Positions 7,670 through 21,342 are shown, counted from the first letter of the stretch. The stretch is DNA of 64,000 bases from Pelagimonas sp. (GCA_025210345.1 JAOARX010000023.1:62001-126000), one strand, 5' to 3'. Program-made: numbers and translations. The notes: generated by a model not told the origin, from the letters alone.

Positions 7670-9307
7670 ATGGATTTCAAAGCGAAAACTGCGGCAATTC
7701 GGGCTGCTCAGGGCGTGATTTTGGCCGCTGGCCTGATGTGGAGCGGGGGAATCGCCGCGGAAACCGCAGACGGGTTTGCGCTAAAATTGACAGCATATAA
7801 GCAAGCCGTGGCAGAAAATCTTGAAGGCGATGACAGCGTCGCGGGCTTTTACCGTGACAGGGGATTCGCACCGATCTGGACCGGTGAGGGCGCAGAGGAC
7901 CGGGCCCGCCGCTTGGCACTGATCGAGGCCTTTGACATGGCCGACGACCACGGGTTACCCAGAGGCCGATACAGCGCGCAGGATTTGCTGGATCGTATGG
8001 CGCAGGCCCAGACCGGGCGTGAACGCGGCCTGCTTGAGATCGAACTGACCCAGACTTTTCTGAATTTCGCGCATGATCTGCAATCGGGTGTGCTTGAGCC
8101 CGGCAAAGTCGTCAAGGGCATCAAGCGCAAGCCCCCGCGCCGCGCGGGTGGGATGCTATTGGCGCGCCTGACATCCGAAGACCCCCGCGCCGTCATCCGT
8201 GATCTTGTGCCCGCAACCCCGGAATATGCCCGCCTGATGCGCGCCAAGCTCAAGCTTGAGCACCGCATTCGCAATGGCGGCTGGGGGCCCAAGGTCGGTG
8301 GATCGAAACACAAACCGGGCCAGTCGGGCAAGAACATCATCGCCCTGCGCAATCGTCTGACGGCCATGGGCTATCTCGCGCCATCGCTGTCGACCACCTT
8401 TGATGACCGCATGCAAGCGGCAGTGCAGCTGTTCCAAGAGGATCATGGGCTTGAACCCGATGGTGTCGCCGGTGGATCGACCCTCAAGGCGATCAATGTC
8501 CAGCCCCAGGAACGTCTGAAATCCATCATGGTCGCGATGGAGCGTGAACGCTGGCTGAACACCCCCGAAGGGATGGGCAAACGTCACGTGCGGGTCAACC
8601 TGGTGAATTATCACGCGCAGATCATTGACGACAACAAATTGACCTATGAAACCCGCTCGGTCATTGGTCATCAGGATCGTGACCGCCGCACGCCGGAATT
8701 CTCGGATGTGATGGAGCATATGGTGATCAACCCGTCATGGTATGTGCCGCGCTCGATCATCGTCAAGGAATACCTGCCGCTTTTGCGTTCCAACCCCGGT
8801 GCGGTCGGACATCTTGAGATCGTCGACGGGCGCGGACGCGTGGTCAGCCGCGGGCATGGGTTTTCGCAATATTCTTCGCGCAGCTTCCCGTTCAACATGC
8901 GCCAGCCTCCGGGCCCCCGCAATGCGCTGGGGTCGGTCAAGTTCATGTTCCCGAACAAATACAATATCTACCTGCATGACACGCCGTCGCAGCATCTGTT
9001 CGCCCGCGAAGTGCGTACCTTTAGCCACGGGTGCATCCGTCTCGATGATCCGCATGACTTTGGCTATGCGCTTTTGGCCAAGCAAGAGGCCGACCCAAAG
9101 GGCTATTTCCAGTCGATCCTGCGCACCGGTCGTGAAACCAAGGTGGACCTGATCGAAGACGTGCCGGTGCACCTGATTTACCGCACGGCCTTTACCAAGG
9201 CAAAAGGGCAGATGAACTATCGCAATGATGTGTATCAGCGCGACAGTCGCCTTTGGAAAGCCTTGGAAAGCCAAGGGGTTGCTTTGAGGGTGGGTGGCGA
9301 AAGCTAA
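7670..9307 (+). CDS. L,D-transpeptidase, YcbB/LdtD type
   Basis: A protein of 545 residues. The ATG at 7670 has AAGGGAA six bases upstream and starts a signal sequence ending near IAAE. A peptidoglycan-binding domain with a two-helix pattern (ALRNRLTAMGYL, then AVQLFQEDHGLEPDGVAG) precedes a YkuD catalytic domain. The active-site block SHGCIRLDDP has its nucleophile at Cys455. It should form 3-3 crosslinks between meso-diaminopimelates in the periplasm. The size matches the YcbB class. It faces the MepK-like gene, and an inverted-repeat terminator follows. Confidence 0.95.
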   Translation: MDFKAKTAAIRAAQGVILAAGLMWSGGIAAETADGFALKLTAYKQAVAENLEGDDSVAGFYRDRGFAPIWTGEGAEDRARRLALIEAFDMADDHGLPRGRYSAQDLLDRMAQAQTGRERGLLEIELTQTFLNFAHDLQSGVLEPGKVVKGIKRKPPRRAGGMLLARLTSEDPRAVIRDLVPATPEYARLMRAKLKLEHRIRNGGWGPKVGGSKHKPGQSGKNIIALRNRLTAMGYLAPSLSTTFDDRMQAAVQLFQEDHGLEPDGVAGGSTLKAINVQPQERLKSIMVAMERERWLNTPEGMGKRHVRVNLVNYHAQIIDDNKLTYETRSVIGHQDRDRRTPEFSDVMEHMVINPSWYVPRSIIVKEYLPLLRSNPGAVGHLEIVDGRGRVVSRGHGFSQYSSRSFPFNMRQPPGPRNALGSVKFMFPNKYNIYLHDTPSQHLFAREVRTFSHGCIRLDDPHDFGYALLAKQEADPKGYFQSILRTGRETKVDLIEDVPVHLIYRTAFTKAKGQMNYRNDVYQRDSRLWKALESQGVALRVGGES

Positions 9308-9339
9308 CTGGTCAAACGCACCCGAGTATGAGATGAAAC

Positions 9340-9376
9340 AGCACCGCCCGGCAGGATCGTCATGGGCGGTGCTTTT
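9340..9376 (+). terminator. terminator after the L,D-transpeptidase gene
   Basis: AGCACCGCCC and GGGCGGTGCT arms of 10 bp around a 13-base loop, followed by TTTT. Confidence 0.8.
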
Positions 9377-9412
9377 CGTATCTCACCTTTTGTTTCCACC
9401 GGGGAACAGGCC

Positions 9413-10507
9413 ATGCCGGACATCATCATCATTGGCGCGGGGATTGCCGGGATCAGCGCGGCGGCGCAGCTGGCGGGCGATCACGATGTGCTGTTGCTCG
9501 AACAGGAACCGGTGACGGGGTATCACGCCTCTGGTCGCTCGATTGCGGTGTTCAATCGTAATTATGGCAACCCGGTGTTGCGCGCGCTCAATGCGGTCTC
9601 GGCGCCGGTTCTTGAGGCCCCGGAGGGGATCAGCGACCACAGTCTGCTGACCCTGCGCGGTGAGCTGTTGGTGGCCCATGACGGGGTGCTGGCGGATCTG
9701 AACGCGCATCTTGAGGTCGCGCAGGGGATCGAGGTTCTGGATGCCCAACAGGCCTGTGATCTGGTGCCCATCCTGCGCCCCGAACGGATCGTCAAAGCCT
9801 CGATTGAATGGGACACCCATGAGATCGACGTGGACCGTATGCAAGCGGGCTATCTGCGCCTGTTCAAAGCCCGGGGCGGTCGGGTCGACACCCGCGCGCA
9901 GGTCACCGGGCTGTCGCGGGCAAACGGGGTCTGGACGGTCGACACCCCCAGGGGCCAGCATATGGCCCCGGTGGTGGTGAATGCGGCGGGGGCCTGGGCC
10001 TCGGGCATTGGTGCGCTGGCGGGGGCTTTGCCGATTGAGATCACGCCGCTGCGCCGCTCGGTGGCGGTGGTGCCGGGGCCAGACGGGCACGACATGCGCC
10101 GCTGGCCGCTGTTCGCCTGCGCGGCGGAAACCTGGTACGCCAAGCCCACCCCCGGCCCCCTGCTGATCAGCCCCGCCGAAGAAGATCCGGTCCCCGCAGG
10201 CGATGCCTGGGCCGATGATATGGTGCTGGCCGAGGGGCTGTTTCGCTATGAGCAAAACGTGGACCATGCGATCAGGCGGATCGAAAGCAATTGGGCCGGG
10301 CTTCGCAGCTTTGCCCCCGACCGCGCGCCCGTCGTGGGGTTCGATCCGCAGGCGGAGGGGTTTTTCTGGCTGGCCGGGCAGGGCGGATACGGGTTCCAGA
10401 CCGCGCCCGCGCTGTCACAGCTGGCGGCGGATTTGCTGTCTGATCGCACGCCGGTCCTGCCGGGTGACATCATCGCGGCGCTTGCTCCGGGGCGGTTTGT
10501 AGGGTGA
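9413..10507 (+). CDS. FAD-dependent oxidoreductase of the DAO family (D-arginine dehydrogenase-like)
   Basis: A protein of 364 residues. The N-terminal dinucleotide fold begins at once (IIIIGAGIAGISAAAQL) and is followed by EQEPVTGYHASGRS, the pattern seen in D-arginine and D-amino-acid dehydrogenases. A C-terminal GGYGFQTAPALSQLAADL segment closes the FAD site. The start at 9413 has a purine-rich ribosome site and places the Rossmann strand at the N-terminus. It probably oxidises an amine or amino acid; the exact substrate is uncertain. It seems monocistronic. Confidence 0.85.
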   Translation: MPDIIIIGAGIAGISAAAQLAGDHDVLLLEQEPVTGYHASGRSIAVFNRNYGNPVLRALNAVSAPVLEAPEGISDHSLLTLRGELLVAHDGVLADLNAHLEVAQGIEVLDAQQACDLVPILRPERIVKASIEWDTHEIDVDRMQAGYLRLFKARGGRVDTRAQVTGLSRANGVWTVDTPRGQHMAPVVVNAAGAWASGIGALAGALPIEITPLRRSVAVVPGPDGHDMRRWPLFACAAETWYAKPTPGPLLISPAEEDPVPAGDAWADDMVLAEGLFRYEQNVDHAIRRIESNWAGLRSFAPDRAPVVGFDPQAEGFFWLAGQGGYGFQTAPALSQLAADLLSDRTPVLPGDIIAALAPGRFVG

Positions 10508-10512
10508 TGTTC

Positions 10513-11046
10513 CTATAGAATGTCGGGCAGTTCGCCTTCGGCAAGCGTGTCAACGCTTTGAAAAACGAGGCGGCCTGCGGCATGATCGGGACCTTGTTCG
10601 ACCCAACGCCCGACATAGTAAAGCCCGTCATAATAATTGGACGCGGGCAGGCCCTCAAACACTTTGCGGGCCTCATGCTCCGAAACCTGTTGTTTTTCGC
10701 AAGATATATTGGCGCGGGAGCGAAACGCCAGCGGTTCAAGCACAAAGGCAAAACAACCGTTCTGCCCCTCATGCACCACATAGGTTCCCGAGCGGTGCAG
10801 ATACAGATGCGACCCGCGCCACCAGCCTGTGTCTTCGAATAGGGGCTGTACGATCTGACCTTCCGGGGTTTCGATGACGATAGATCGGTTCCAGTCGCTT
10901 TGCAGCGAAAACGATCCGCTGATCTGCATACGTGCGCTCGCACCATCCCCAAGCGGGGCTTGGGCGGTATATGTCTCCGGCTGGCAAGCCGAGAGCACAA
11001 GCATCATCGGGAAAACAAGGGCGAAGATGTTTAAACATAGGCGCAT
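10513..11046 (-). CDS. putative lipoprotein, 177 aa
   Basis: Unknown function. The ATG at 11046 gives a short basic start, a hydrophobic core and a lipobox LSAC, so Cys21 should be lipidated and the protein held in the envelope. The mature part has several aromatic beta-strand-like segments (GWWRGSHLYLH, YYDGLYYVGRW) and two more cysteines (CFAF and ISCEK) that could form a disulfide. It converges on the oxidoreductase gene with only five bases between the stops. No terminator is obvious. Confidence 0.75.
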   Translation of the reverse strand: MRLCLNIFALVFPMMLVLSACQPETYTAQAPLGDGASARMQISGSFSLQSDWNRSIVIETPEGQIVQPLFEDTGWWRGSHLYLHRSGTYVVHEGQNGCFAFVLEPLAFRSRANISCEKQQVSEHEARKVFEGLPASNYYDGLYYVGRWVEQGPDHAAGRLVFQSVDTLAEGELPDIL

Positions 11047-11250
11047 CCTAGCGCACCAAACCCTGCTTGCCCAACCATTCCCAGAGAGAGATCTTGAGCC
11101 GCTTGGTGCAAACACCTATAGCGTTTTCAGGTTTCAACCCGGCAGATCCCTTGCCAATTCCCCAGATCACCAAGGCGCGGCAGGGGATTGATGGTTCAAT
11201 ATAAACTGCAAACGCTGTAAACCCTTAGCCACACAAACCGGAGCAGCCCC

Positions 11251-12357
11251 ATGACCTATACCCTCGACCAGATCGCCACATCTTTGGGCCTGAATGTCGT
11301 GGGGGATGGTGGCTTGACCGTGTCCTCGGTGGCGGAACCTGCCATGGCGGGGCCGGATCAATTGGCCATGGCCATGCGCCCCGAATTTGCCGAGGGCATC
11401 AAGGATAGTCAGGCACAGGCCGCCATGATGTGGGAGGGCGCGGATTGGCAAAGCTATGGTCTGAAGGCCGCGCTGCTGGCGCCGCGCCCGCGCTATGCCA
11501 TGGCGGGCCTGTCGGCGATGATGGATGCGGGGCAGGGCTATGCGCCGGGCGTCCATCCCAGCGCGGTGATTGATCCCACGGCGCGGCTGGGGCCGGATGT
11601 CTCGGTCGGGCCTTTGGCGGTGATTGGCGCCGGGGCCGTGATCGGGGATGGATCGGTGATTGGCCCGCAGGTGCAGGTCGGCTGGGATGCGCAGATTGGC
11701 GCGGGCGCGATCTTGCACGCGGGTGTGAAAATCGGCGCGCGGGTCAGGATTGGCGCGCGGTTCATTGCCCACCCCGGTGCGGTTGTGGGGGCGGACGGTT
11801 TTTCCTTTGTCACGCCCGAGCCCTCAAGCGTCGAAAAGGTCCGGGCCAGCCTGGGCGCCGAGGGAACAGAGACCTCAGAGGGCAAGGACGGCCAAAGCTG
11901 GAGCCGCATCCATTCGCTGGGCGCGGTCAGCATCGGGGATGACGTCGAACTTGGGGCCAACAGCTGTATCGACCGGGGCACCGTGCGCGACACACAGGTG
12001 GGCCATGGATGTAAATTCGACAACCTTGTGCAGATTGGACACAATGTTGTGCTTGGCAATGATTGCATGATTTGCGCCCAGGTGGGCGTCGCGGGGTCGT
12101 CCGTGGTGGGAAATAACGTGGTTTTGGGCGGCCAATCCGGGGTGTCAGATAATCTTCACATTGGCGATCGCGCGGTGCTTGGCGGGGCCTCTGTGGTGTT
12201 GTCAAATGTGCCCGCGGGCCGTGTGGTGCTTGGCTATCCGGCCATGAAGATGGACAGCCACGTCGAGTCCTATAAAGGCTTTCGACGCCTGCCCAGACTG
12301 TTCCGGGATGTGGCCGAGTTGAAGAAAGCAGTTTCCAAGCTGGCCGGGAATGACTAA
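11251..12357 (+). CDS. lpxD: UDP-3-O-acylglucosamine N-acyltransferase
   Basis: A protein of 368 residues with the LpxD layout: an N-terminal uridine-binding domain (about 1-100), a long left-handed beta-helix of hexapeptide repeats (from about 104, for example [14 protein letters not shown]), and a C-terminal helix. The catalytic region contains IGHNVVLG with the conserved His. It adds the second 3-hydroxyacyl chain to UDP-glucosamine in lipid A synthesis at the inner face of the membrane. An insertion of about 30 residues ([19 protein letters not shown] area) interrupts the helix. It is followed by an ACP and a ketosynthase gene rather than by fabZ and lpxA. Confidence 0.96.
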   Translation: MTYTLDQIATSLGLNVVGDGGLTVSSVAEPAMAGPDQLAMAMRPEFAEGIKDSQAQAAMMWEGADWQSYGLKAALLAPRPRYAMAGLSAMMDAGQGYAPGVHPSAVIDPTARLGPDVSVGPLAVIGAGAVIGDGSVIGPQVQVGWDAQIGAGAILHAGVKIGARVRIGARFIAHPGAVVGADGFSFVTPEPSSVEKVRASLGAEGTETSEGKDGQSWSRIHSLGAVSIGDDVELGANSCIDRGTVRDTQVGHGCKFDNLVQIGHNVVLGNDCMICAQVGVAGSSVVGNNVVLGGQSGVSDNLHIGDRAVLGGASVVLSNVPAGRVVLGYPAMKMDSHVESYKGFRRLPRLFRDVAELKKAVSKLAGND

Positions 12358-12392
12358 ATCACTCTCAATTCTTTTGGAATGTGGGGTTTGTC

Positions 12393-12650
12393 ATGAGCGT
12401 TCAGGACAAAGTGATCGCAATAATCGCAGAACAGGCGATGCTGGAACCGTCCGATGTGACGTTGGACAGCACGCCCGAGGATCTGGGGATCGACAGCATG
12501 GGGCTCGTGGAGAGCATCTTTGCCATCGAAGAGGCCTTTGACATCTCGGTGCCGTTTAACGCTAATGACCCCTCCGAGGGGGATTTTGACATCTCATCCG
12601 TAGCCAAGATCATCGCCGGGATTGAAAAGCTGATCGCCGAGACCGCCTGA
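12393..12650 (+). CDS. acyl carrier protein, lipid-associated
   Basis: An 85-residue ACP with the phosphopantetheine site LGIDSMGL (Ser35) and acidic helix II. The ATG at 12393 is preferred over a GTG four codons upstream. It carries a loop after helix II (FNANDPSEGDFD) longer than in housekeeping AcpP. Its stop overlaps the start of the next gene by one base (TGATG), so the ACP and ketosynthase are translationally coupled. Their place directly after lpxD suggests a dedicated acyl supply for lipid A or another envelope lipid, which is inference. Confidence 0.9.
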   Translation: MSVQDKVIAIIAEQAMLEPSDVTLDSTPEDLGIDSMGLVESIFAIEEAFDISVPFNANDPSEGDFDISSVAKIIAGIEKLIAETA

Positions 12651-13858
12651 TGCACCGCGTTGTCATCACAGGCGCGGGGACCATCAACCCGCTGGGGCAT
12701 TGCGTGGCCGAAACCTATGAGGCCATGCGCGAAGGTCGCTGCGGCATCGGAGAGCTGTCGTTTCGCGATGTGGATCGGCTTGCGGTCAAGATCGGTGCGC
12801 AGGTCAAAGGCTATGACGCCGAGGCGGTGTTCAATCGCCAGCAATTGGCGCTGTATGATCGGTTCACTCAATTTGCGCTGATCGCCGCGCGGCAGGCGCT
12901 GGCCCAGTCGGGGTTGATCTTTTCGGGTGAGCTGGCCAATCGGTCCGGCGTGGTGCTGGGCACCTCGGGCGGGGGGTTGACCACGCAGGACGACAACTAT
13001 CGCGCGGTCTATGAAGAGGGGAAGAACCGGGTTCACCCCTTTGTCGTGCCCAAGCTGATGAACAACGCCGCCGCCAGCCATGTGAGCATGGAGTTCAACC
13101 TCAAGGGGCCTTCGTTCACCGTCGCCACCGCCTGCGCCAGTTCCAACCACGCCATGGGGCAGGCGTTTCAGATGATCCGGACCGGCCTATGCACCAGCAT
13201 GATCACCGGTGGCTCTGAATCCATGCTGTGTTTTGGCGGTGTCAAAGCCTGGGAAGGGTTGCGCGTCATGTCCAAGGACGCCTGCCGCCCGTTTTCGGCC
13301 ACGCGCAATGGCATGGTGCAAGGCGAAGGTGCCGGGGTGTTTGTGTTCGAAGAGTATGAGAACGCCAAGGCGCGCGGCGCCGAGATCCTGGCCGAAGTGC
13401 TGGGCTTTGCCATGACGTCGGATGCCGCGGATATCGTGATGCCGTCAAAACAGGGCGCCGCGCGGGCGATCTCGGGGGCATTGAATGATGCGCGGGTCGC
13501 GAAAGAGCGGGTGGGCTATATCAATGCCCATGGGACGGGCACGGCCGCCAATGACAAAACCGAAAGCGCCGCTGTGGCGGATGTGTTTGGCACCCACGCG
13601 GATCAACTGATGTTGTCGTCGACCAAGTCGATGCACGGGCATTTGATCGGTGGAACCGGCGCGGTTGAGCTTTTGGCCTGTTTGATGGCTCTGCAAGAGG
13701 GCGTGATTGCCCCGACCATTGGGTACGAAGAGGCGGATCCGGAATGCGCGCTGGACGTGGTCCCCAATACCGCGCGCGACGCCGAGGTGGATGTGGTCTT
13801 GTCCAATGCCTTTGCCTTTGGCGGATTGAACGCGGTACTGGCGCTTGGGGGGGTATAG
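12650..13858 (+). CDS. beta-ketoacyl-ACP synthase, FabF-like
   Basis: A protein of 402 residues with the thiolase fold and the Cys-His-His triad of KAS II enzymes: Cys162 in TACASSNHA, His294 in NAHGTGT, and His331 in MHGHLIGGTGAVE. It condenses malonyl-ACP with an acyl chain, presumably on the coupled ACP just upstream. No dehydratase or reductase is nearby, so the pair must borrow the other elongation steps. A role in special long or hydroxylated acyl chains next to lpxD is plausible but not shown. Confidence 0.93.
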   Translation: MHRVVITGAGTINPLGHCVAETYEAMREGRCGIGELSFRDVDRLAVKIGAQVKGYDAEAVFNRQQLALYDRFTQFALIAARQALAQSGLIFSGELANRSGVVLGTSGGGLTTQDDNYRAVYEEGKNRVHPFVVPKLMNNAAASHVSMEFNLKGPSFTVATACASSNHAMGQAFQMIRTGLCTSMITGGSESMLCFGGVKAWEGLRVMSKDACRPFSATRNGMVQGEGAGVFVFEEYENAKARGAEILAEVLGFAMTSDAADIVMPSKQGAARAISGALNDARVAKERVGYINAHGTGTAANDKTESAAVADVFGTHADQLMLSSTKSMHGHLIGGTGAVELLACLMALQEGVIAPTIGYEEADPECALDVVPNTARDAEVDVVLSNAFAFGGLNAVLALGGV

Positions 13859-14364
13859 GCGTTTTTATTTGAGCTGTTGCTATAAGGGATGCAGGCGGGG
13901 CCTGCACGCTTGATGTCTCGGGCGACGTGCTGCGCACTTTGCCCTCACGCGGGCGCGTGGGGAGAGGGGCGGGGGCGATTGGTGAGCGAAGCGGGGAGGA
14001 TAGGGTCTTGCTTCAGGGCTCACCAAAGTGAAAGCGCATTCACGTCTGACCCGCCCTTTGCTTGCTTTGCCTGACAGTCTCCTGTCCCAGATACAAGAAG
14101 AATGGCCGTCTCCCCCGGGGGGCCCTCGGCAATTCATCTTGCATCTTGGTCATGATGCTGTCGGTCGGCAGACAGCAAGGGGCGGCTCCGAAGTGAAAAG
14201 AGTGCGTTGCTTGTGGCCCGTGCGGTGGTCACCTTTGGCGGATTTTGGTGCGCGCGCATGAGTTTGCGCGCTGATCAACGCAACGCACATTGCGTTTGGA
14301 TTTGGGTGAGGGTGCATGGCCTCTGCCTAGAGTGTGCATACTCTGTGCCCCCCGTTTGGGGGCG
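13859..14364. other. 506-bp intergenic region between convergent genes
   Basis: I see no supported gene here. The stretch mixes a very GC-rich part (13915-13985) with ordinary sequence. A GCCCCC/GGGGGC hairpin at about 14347-14363 directly follows the mnmA stop but lacks a T run. Open frames in it are Arg- and Pro-rich and look like chance. Confidence 0.5.
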
Positions 14365-15507
14365 TTAATACCCGCGCCAGATCCAGCCGCCGCCAAAGAT
14401 GCGTGAACTATCCGGGTCGTAGAATACACAGGCCTGGCCGGGGCTGATGCCCTCTTCGGGGGTGATTAACTCGACCTCTGCGGTGGTGTCCGAGAGCGGC
14501 CTGATGATCGCCTCGCGCGGGGGGCGAGTTGAGCGGACTTTCACCGCCACATGCCATTCCTTTTGCGAGGTGAACGGGGTGTCGCCCAGCCAGTTGATTT
14601 CGCGCACGGGCACGGTGCGGGTGGATAGCATGTCTTTGGGGCCGATCACCACCTGCTTGCTGTCCACATCGAGTTTCACCACATAAAGAGGCTCGCTCAG
14701 CCCGCCGATCCCCAGTCCGCGGCGTTGGCCGATCGTGTAGTGAATCACCCCCTTGTGATGGCCCAAAACCCGGCCATCCGCATGTACAATGTCACCGGGT
14801 TCCGCAGCGCCAGGGCGCAGTTTTTCGATCACGCCCGCATAGTTGCCGTCCGGGACAAAGCAAATATCCTGGCTGTCGGGCTTGTCCGCGACAGCCAGCC
14901 CGTATTTCTCGGCCAGGGCGCGCGTGGCGTCTTTTGAGGGCAGATGACCCAGTGGGAACCGCAGGTAATCCAGTTGTTCCGGAGTGGTGGAAAATAGGAA
15001 ATAGCTTTGGTCGCGATTGGCGTCGGTTGCGGAATGCAGCTCGGCCCCCTTGGGGCCCATCTTGCGCTGGATGTAGTGGCCGGTCGCCATACAGTCGGCA
15101 TCAAGATCTTTTGCGGTTTCAAGCAGATCCTTGAATTTCACCCGTTCATTGCAGCGAATGCAGGGCACCGGGGTTGCCCCACCCAGATAGCTGTCGGCGA
15201 ACTCTTCGATCACAGCTTCTTGAAAAATGTTCTCATAATCCAGGACATAATGCGGAAAGCCCATTTCCTCGGCCACGCGGCGCGCGTCATGGATGTCGAT
15301 CCCTGCACAACAGGCGCCCTTTTTCGCCAGGGCCGCGCCGTGATCATAGAGCTGAAGGGTGACGCCAACTACATCATATCCTTCATCTTTTAGCTGCGCC
15401 GCGACAACGGAACTGTCGACACCACCGGACATGGCGACGACCACTCGGGTCTCGGACGGGGGCTTGGGGAAGCCCAGCGAATTCAACGGGGCAGGGTCAA
15501 GTGGCAT
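14365..15507 (-). CDS. mnmA: tRNA 2-thiouridine(34) synthase
   Basis: A protein of 380 residues. MnmA installs the sulfur on U34 of tRNA-Glu, -Gln and -Lys in the cytoplasm. The PP-loop [10 protein letters not shown] binds ATP. The catalytic cysteines are in [13 protein letters not shown] and [10 protein letters not shown], and the C-terminal block [10 protein letters not shown] is typical. It runs convergent with the ketosynthase gene across a gene-free gap. Length is normal for the family. An N-terminal extension of about 20 residues before the PP-loop is common in Rhodobacteraceae. Confidence 0.96.
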   Translation of the reverse strand: MPLDPAPLNSLGFPKPPSETRVVVAMSGGVDSSVVAAQLKDEGYDVVGVTLQLYDHGAALAKKGACCAGIDIHDARRVAEEMGFPHYVLDYENIFQEAVIEEFADSYLGGATPVPCIRCNERVKFKDLLETAKDLDADCMATGHYIQRKMGPKGAELHSATDANRDQSYFLFSTTPEQLDYLRFPLGHLPSKDATRALAEKYGLAVADKPDSQDICFVPDGNYAGVIEKLRPGAAEPGDIVHADGRVLGHHKGVIHYTIGQRRGLGIGGLSEPLYVVKLDVDSKQVVIGPKDMLSTRTVPVREINWLGDTPFTSQKEWHVAVKVRSTRPPREAIIRPLSDTTAEVELITPEEGISPGQACVFYDPDSSRIFGGGWIWRGY

Positions 15508-15629
15508 GCGGATTCTCCATGGAATGATCGGAATATAGGAAAATCCGAAGTACTCTCAAGGGCTGGTTTTAGTCGGCGTTAAGGGCGGCATGGCTGAATG
15601 GGGCCAACCGGAGCATGGAGTGTATTGGT

Positions 15630-15908
15630 ATGTTTCTCAAAAAGGTGGATGGCCCCCGCGCTGTTAAGCTTCCTGATGGCAGCATGTTAACCCGTGCGGA
15701 TCTCCCCCCGGAAAACACGCGCCGTTGGGTCGCCTCTCGCAAAAGTGCGGTGGTGAAGGCGGTGCAATACGGTCTGATTTCTGAATTGCAGGCAAAGGAC
15801 CGCTATGGCCTGAGCGACGAAGAATTGGCTGAATGGATTACCGCCGCCACGCAGCACGGGGATGATGCACTCAAAGTGACGCGTGTGCAGAAGTATCGTC
15901 AACCATAG
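15630..15908 (+). CDS. sciP: SciP (DUF1153), CtrA-inhibiting small protein
   Basis: A 92-residue DUF1153 protein. The core RRWVASRKSAVVKAVQYGLI and AKDRYGLSDEELAEW is the helix-turn-helix of SciP. In Caulobacter SciP binds CtrA on DNA and blocks its recruitment of RNA polymerase. The start at 15630 is chosen because GGAG lies nine bases upstream; an ATG at 15615 has its purines too close. It lies 96 bp before ctrA on the same strand, so regulator and antagonist are neighbours here. Confidence 0.9.
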   Translation: MFLKKVDGPRAVKLPDGSMLTRADLPPENTRRWVASRKSAVVKAVQYGLISELQAKDRYGLSDEELAEWITAATQHGDDALKVTRVQKYRQP

Positions 15909-15934
15909 GTTTATTTTTTTGATTGTTTCGCATA

Positions 15935-15955
15935 TGGTAAGGAGGCGTTAACCTT
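15935..15955 (+). promoter_or_regulatory. TTAACC half-site upstream of ctrA
   Basis: GCGTTAACC at 15943-15951, about 55 bases before the ctrA start, matches the conserved half of the CtrA box (TTAA-N7-TTAAC). The second half is not clear, so autoregulation is only suggested. Confidence 0.35.
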
Positions 15956-16004
15956 TTTCGATCACGAATAGTTCAGCAATGATTTATTACTGTGGAGACA
16001 GCCG

Positions 16005-16721
16005 ATGCGAATTCTGTTGGTAGAGGACGATCCAACAACGTCCAAGAGTATCGAGTTGATGCTTGGTCATGCCAATCTGAATGTTTACTCAACCGATATG
16101 GGCGAGGAGGGCATCGACCTTGCAAAACTGTATGACTACGATCTGATTTTGTTGGATCTGAACCTGCCCGACATGAACGGACATGAGGTGCTGCGCCAGC
16201 TTCGCGTGGCGCGGGTGGATACGCCGATCCTGATCCTGACCGGGGATGATGACACCCAATCCAAGATCAAAGGGTTTGGATTCGGGGCGGACGACTATAT
16301 GACCAAGCCGTTCCACCGCGATGAGCTGGTGGCGCGCATTCACGCCATTATTCGCCGTTCGAAAGGCCATTCGCAGTCGATTATTCGCACGGGTAAAATC
16401 TCGGTCAACCTGGATGCCAAAACGGTTGAGGTTGGCAGCAAGCCGGTTCATCTGACCGGTAAGGAATACCAGATGCTTGAACTGCTCTCTTTGCGTAAGG
16501 GAACGACCCTCACCAAAGAGATGTTCCTGAACCACCTCTATGGCGGCATGGACGAACCCGAGCTGAAGATTATCGATGTGTTCATCTGTAAACTCCGCAA
16601 AAAGCTGTCAGAGGCCACGGGCGACGATAACTATATCGAAACCGTGTGGGGGCGTGGCTATGTTCTGCGCGATCCCGAACCCTCTCTGGATGAGACAAAG
16701 GCGATTGCCGCAAACGGTTGA
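16005..16721 (+). CDS. ctrA: cell-cycle response regulator CtrA
   Basis: An OmpR-type response regulator of 238 residues. The receiver domain (1-120) has the acidic pair EDD at 7-9, the phospho-acceptor Asp51 in ILLDLNLPD, and the KPF lysine. The winged-helix DNA-binding domain fills 125-230 and ends with [10 protein letters not shown]. Near-identity to the alphaproteobacterial CtrA pattern (MRILLVEDD start, [15 protein letters not shown]) makes the call secure. In Rhodobacteraceae CtrA controls motility, gene-transfer-agent and communication genes rather than viability. A GGAGAC ribosome site precedes the ATG. Confidence 0.97.
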   Translation: MRILLVEDDPTTSKSIELMLGHANLNVYSTDMGEEGIDLAKLYDYDLILLDLNLPDMNGHEVLRQLRVARVDTPILILTGDDDTQSKIKGFGFGADDYMTKPFHRDELVARIHAIIRRSKGHSQSIIRTGKISVNLDAKTVEVGSKPVHLTGKEYQMLELLSLRKGTTLTKEMFLNHLYGGMDEPELKIIDVFICKLRKKLSEATGDDNYIETVWGRGYVLRDPEPSLDETKAIAANG

Positions 16722-16758
16722 TCTAGACCTTGATCGCTGCTGCACCTATCACTCGTAA

Positions 16759-21116
<4,358 letters not shown>

Positions 21117-21140
21117 ATGTCCAAGAACATTTGTTCGCTT

Positions 21141-21186
21141 TTGTTCTCATAAAGTTCTTTACAGAGCGTAAAGAATATGAGAACAA
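21141..21186. repeat. 19-bp interrupted inverted repeat around the LexA box
   Basis: TTGTTCTCATA (21141-21151) pairs with TATGAGAACAA (21176-21186), and TTCTTTAC (21155-21162) with GTAAAGAA (21168-21175). A three-base bulge and a five-base loop separate the arms. It is AT-rich and lacks a T run, so it is not a standard terminator. Confidence 0.75.
21143..21157 (+). promoter_or_regulatory. LexA (SOS) box of alphaproteobacterial type
   Basis: GTTC-N7-GTTC, the exact direct-repeat consensus of alphaproteobacterial LexA, 26 bp after recG and 63 bp before the small ORF at 21220. A further GTTC at 21133 is spaced by six bases. Confidence 0.6.
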
Positions 21187-21219
21187 ATAAGCAACAAAGA
21201 GAACAGCGAGGCCCATAGG

Positions 21220-21342
21220 ATGCTAGATACCGTGAAAACTGCCCTTCTTCGTCAGCAAAACACGCTTTGGCAAGATGCGCTTGGCGCTCTCTCTTTGGTT
21301 GTTATCTTGGTGGGGGCATTGCACCTGCCAGCGATTATCTGA
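21220..21342 (+). CDS. small single-span membrane peptide, 40 aa, likely SOS-controlled
   Basis: A short ORF with ATG at 21220 and a GAGG-type ribosome site about eight bases upstream. The first 22 residues (MLDTVKTALLRQQNTLWQ and on) look like an amphipathic helix. The last 18 (ALSLVVILVGALHLPAII) form one membrane span. Function unknown. The upstream GTTC-N7-GTTC box and a good terminator at 21460-21491 make a compact transcription unit. By analogy to Caulobacter SidA, a LexA-controlled small membrane division inhibitor, a checkpoint role is conceivable; there is no sequence proof. Confidence 0.6.
   Translation: MLDTVKTALLRQQNTLWQDALGALSLVVILVGALHLPAII

Noticed and set aside
13880-14137. 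An 85-codon leftward frame in the gap after the ketosynthase gene
   Set aside because: It is Arg/Pro-rich, without a ribosome site, and spans a low-complexity GC-rich tract.
21133-21146. GTTC-N6-GTTC as a second LexA box
   Set aside because: The spacing is one base short of the N7 consensus; only 21143-21157 fits.
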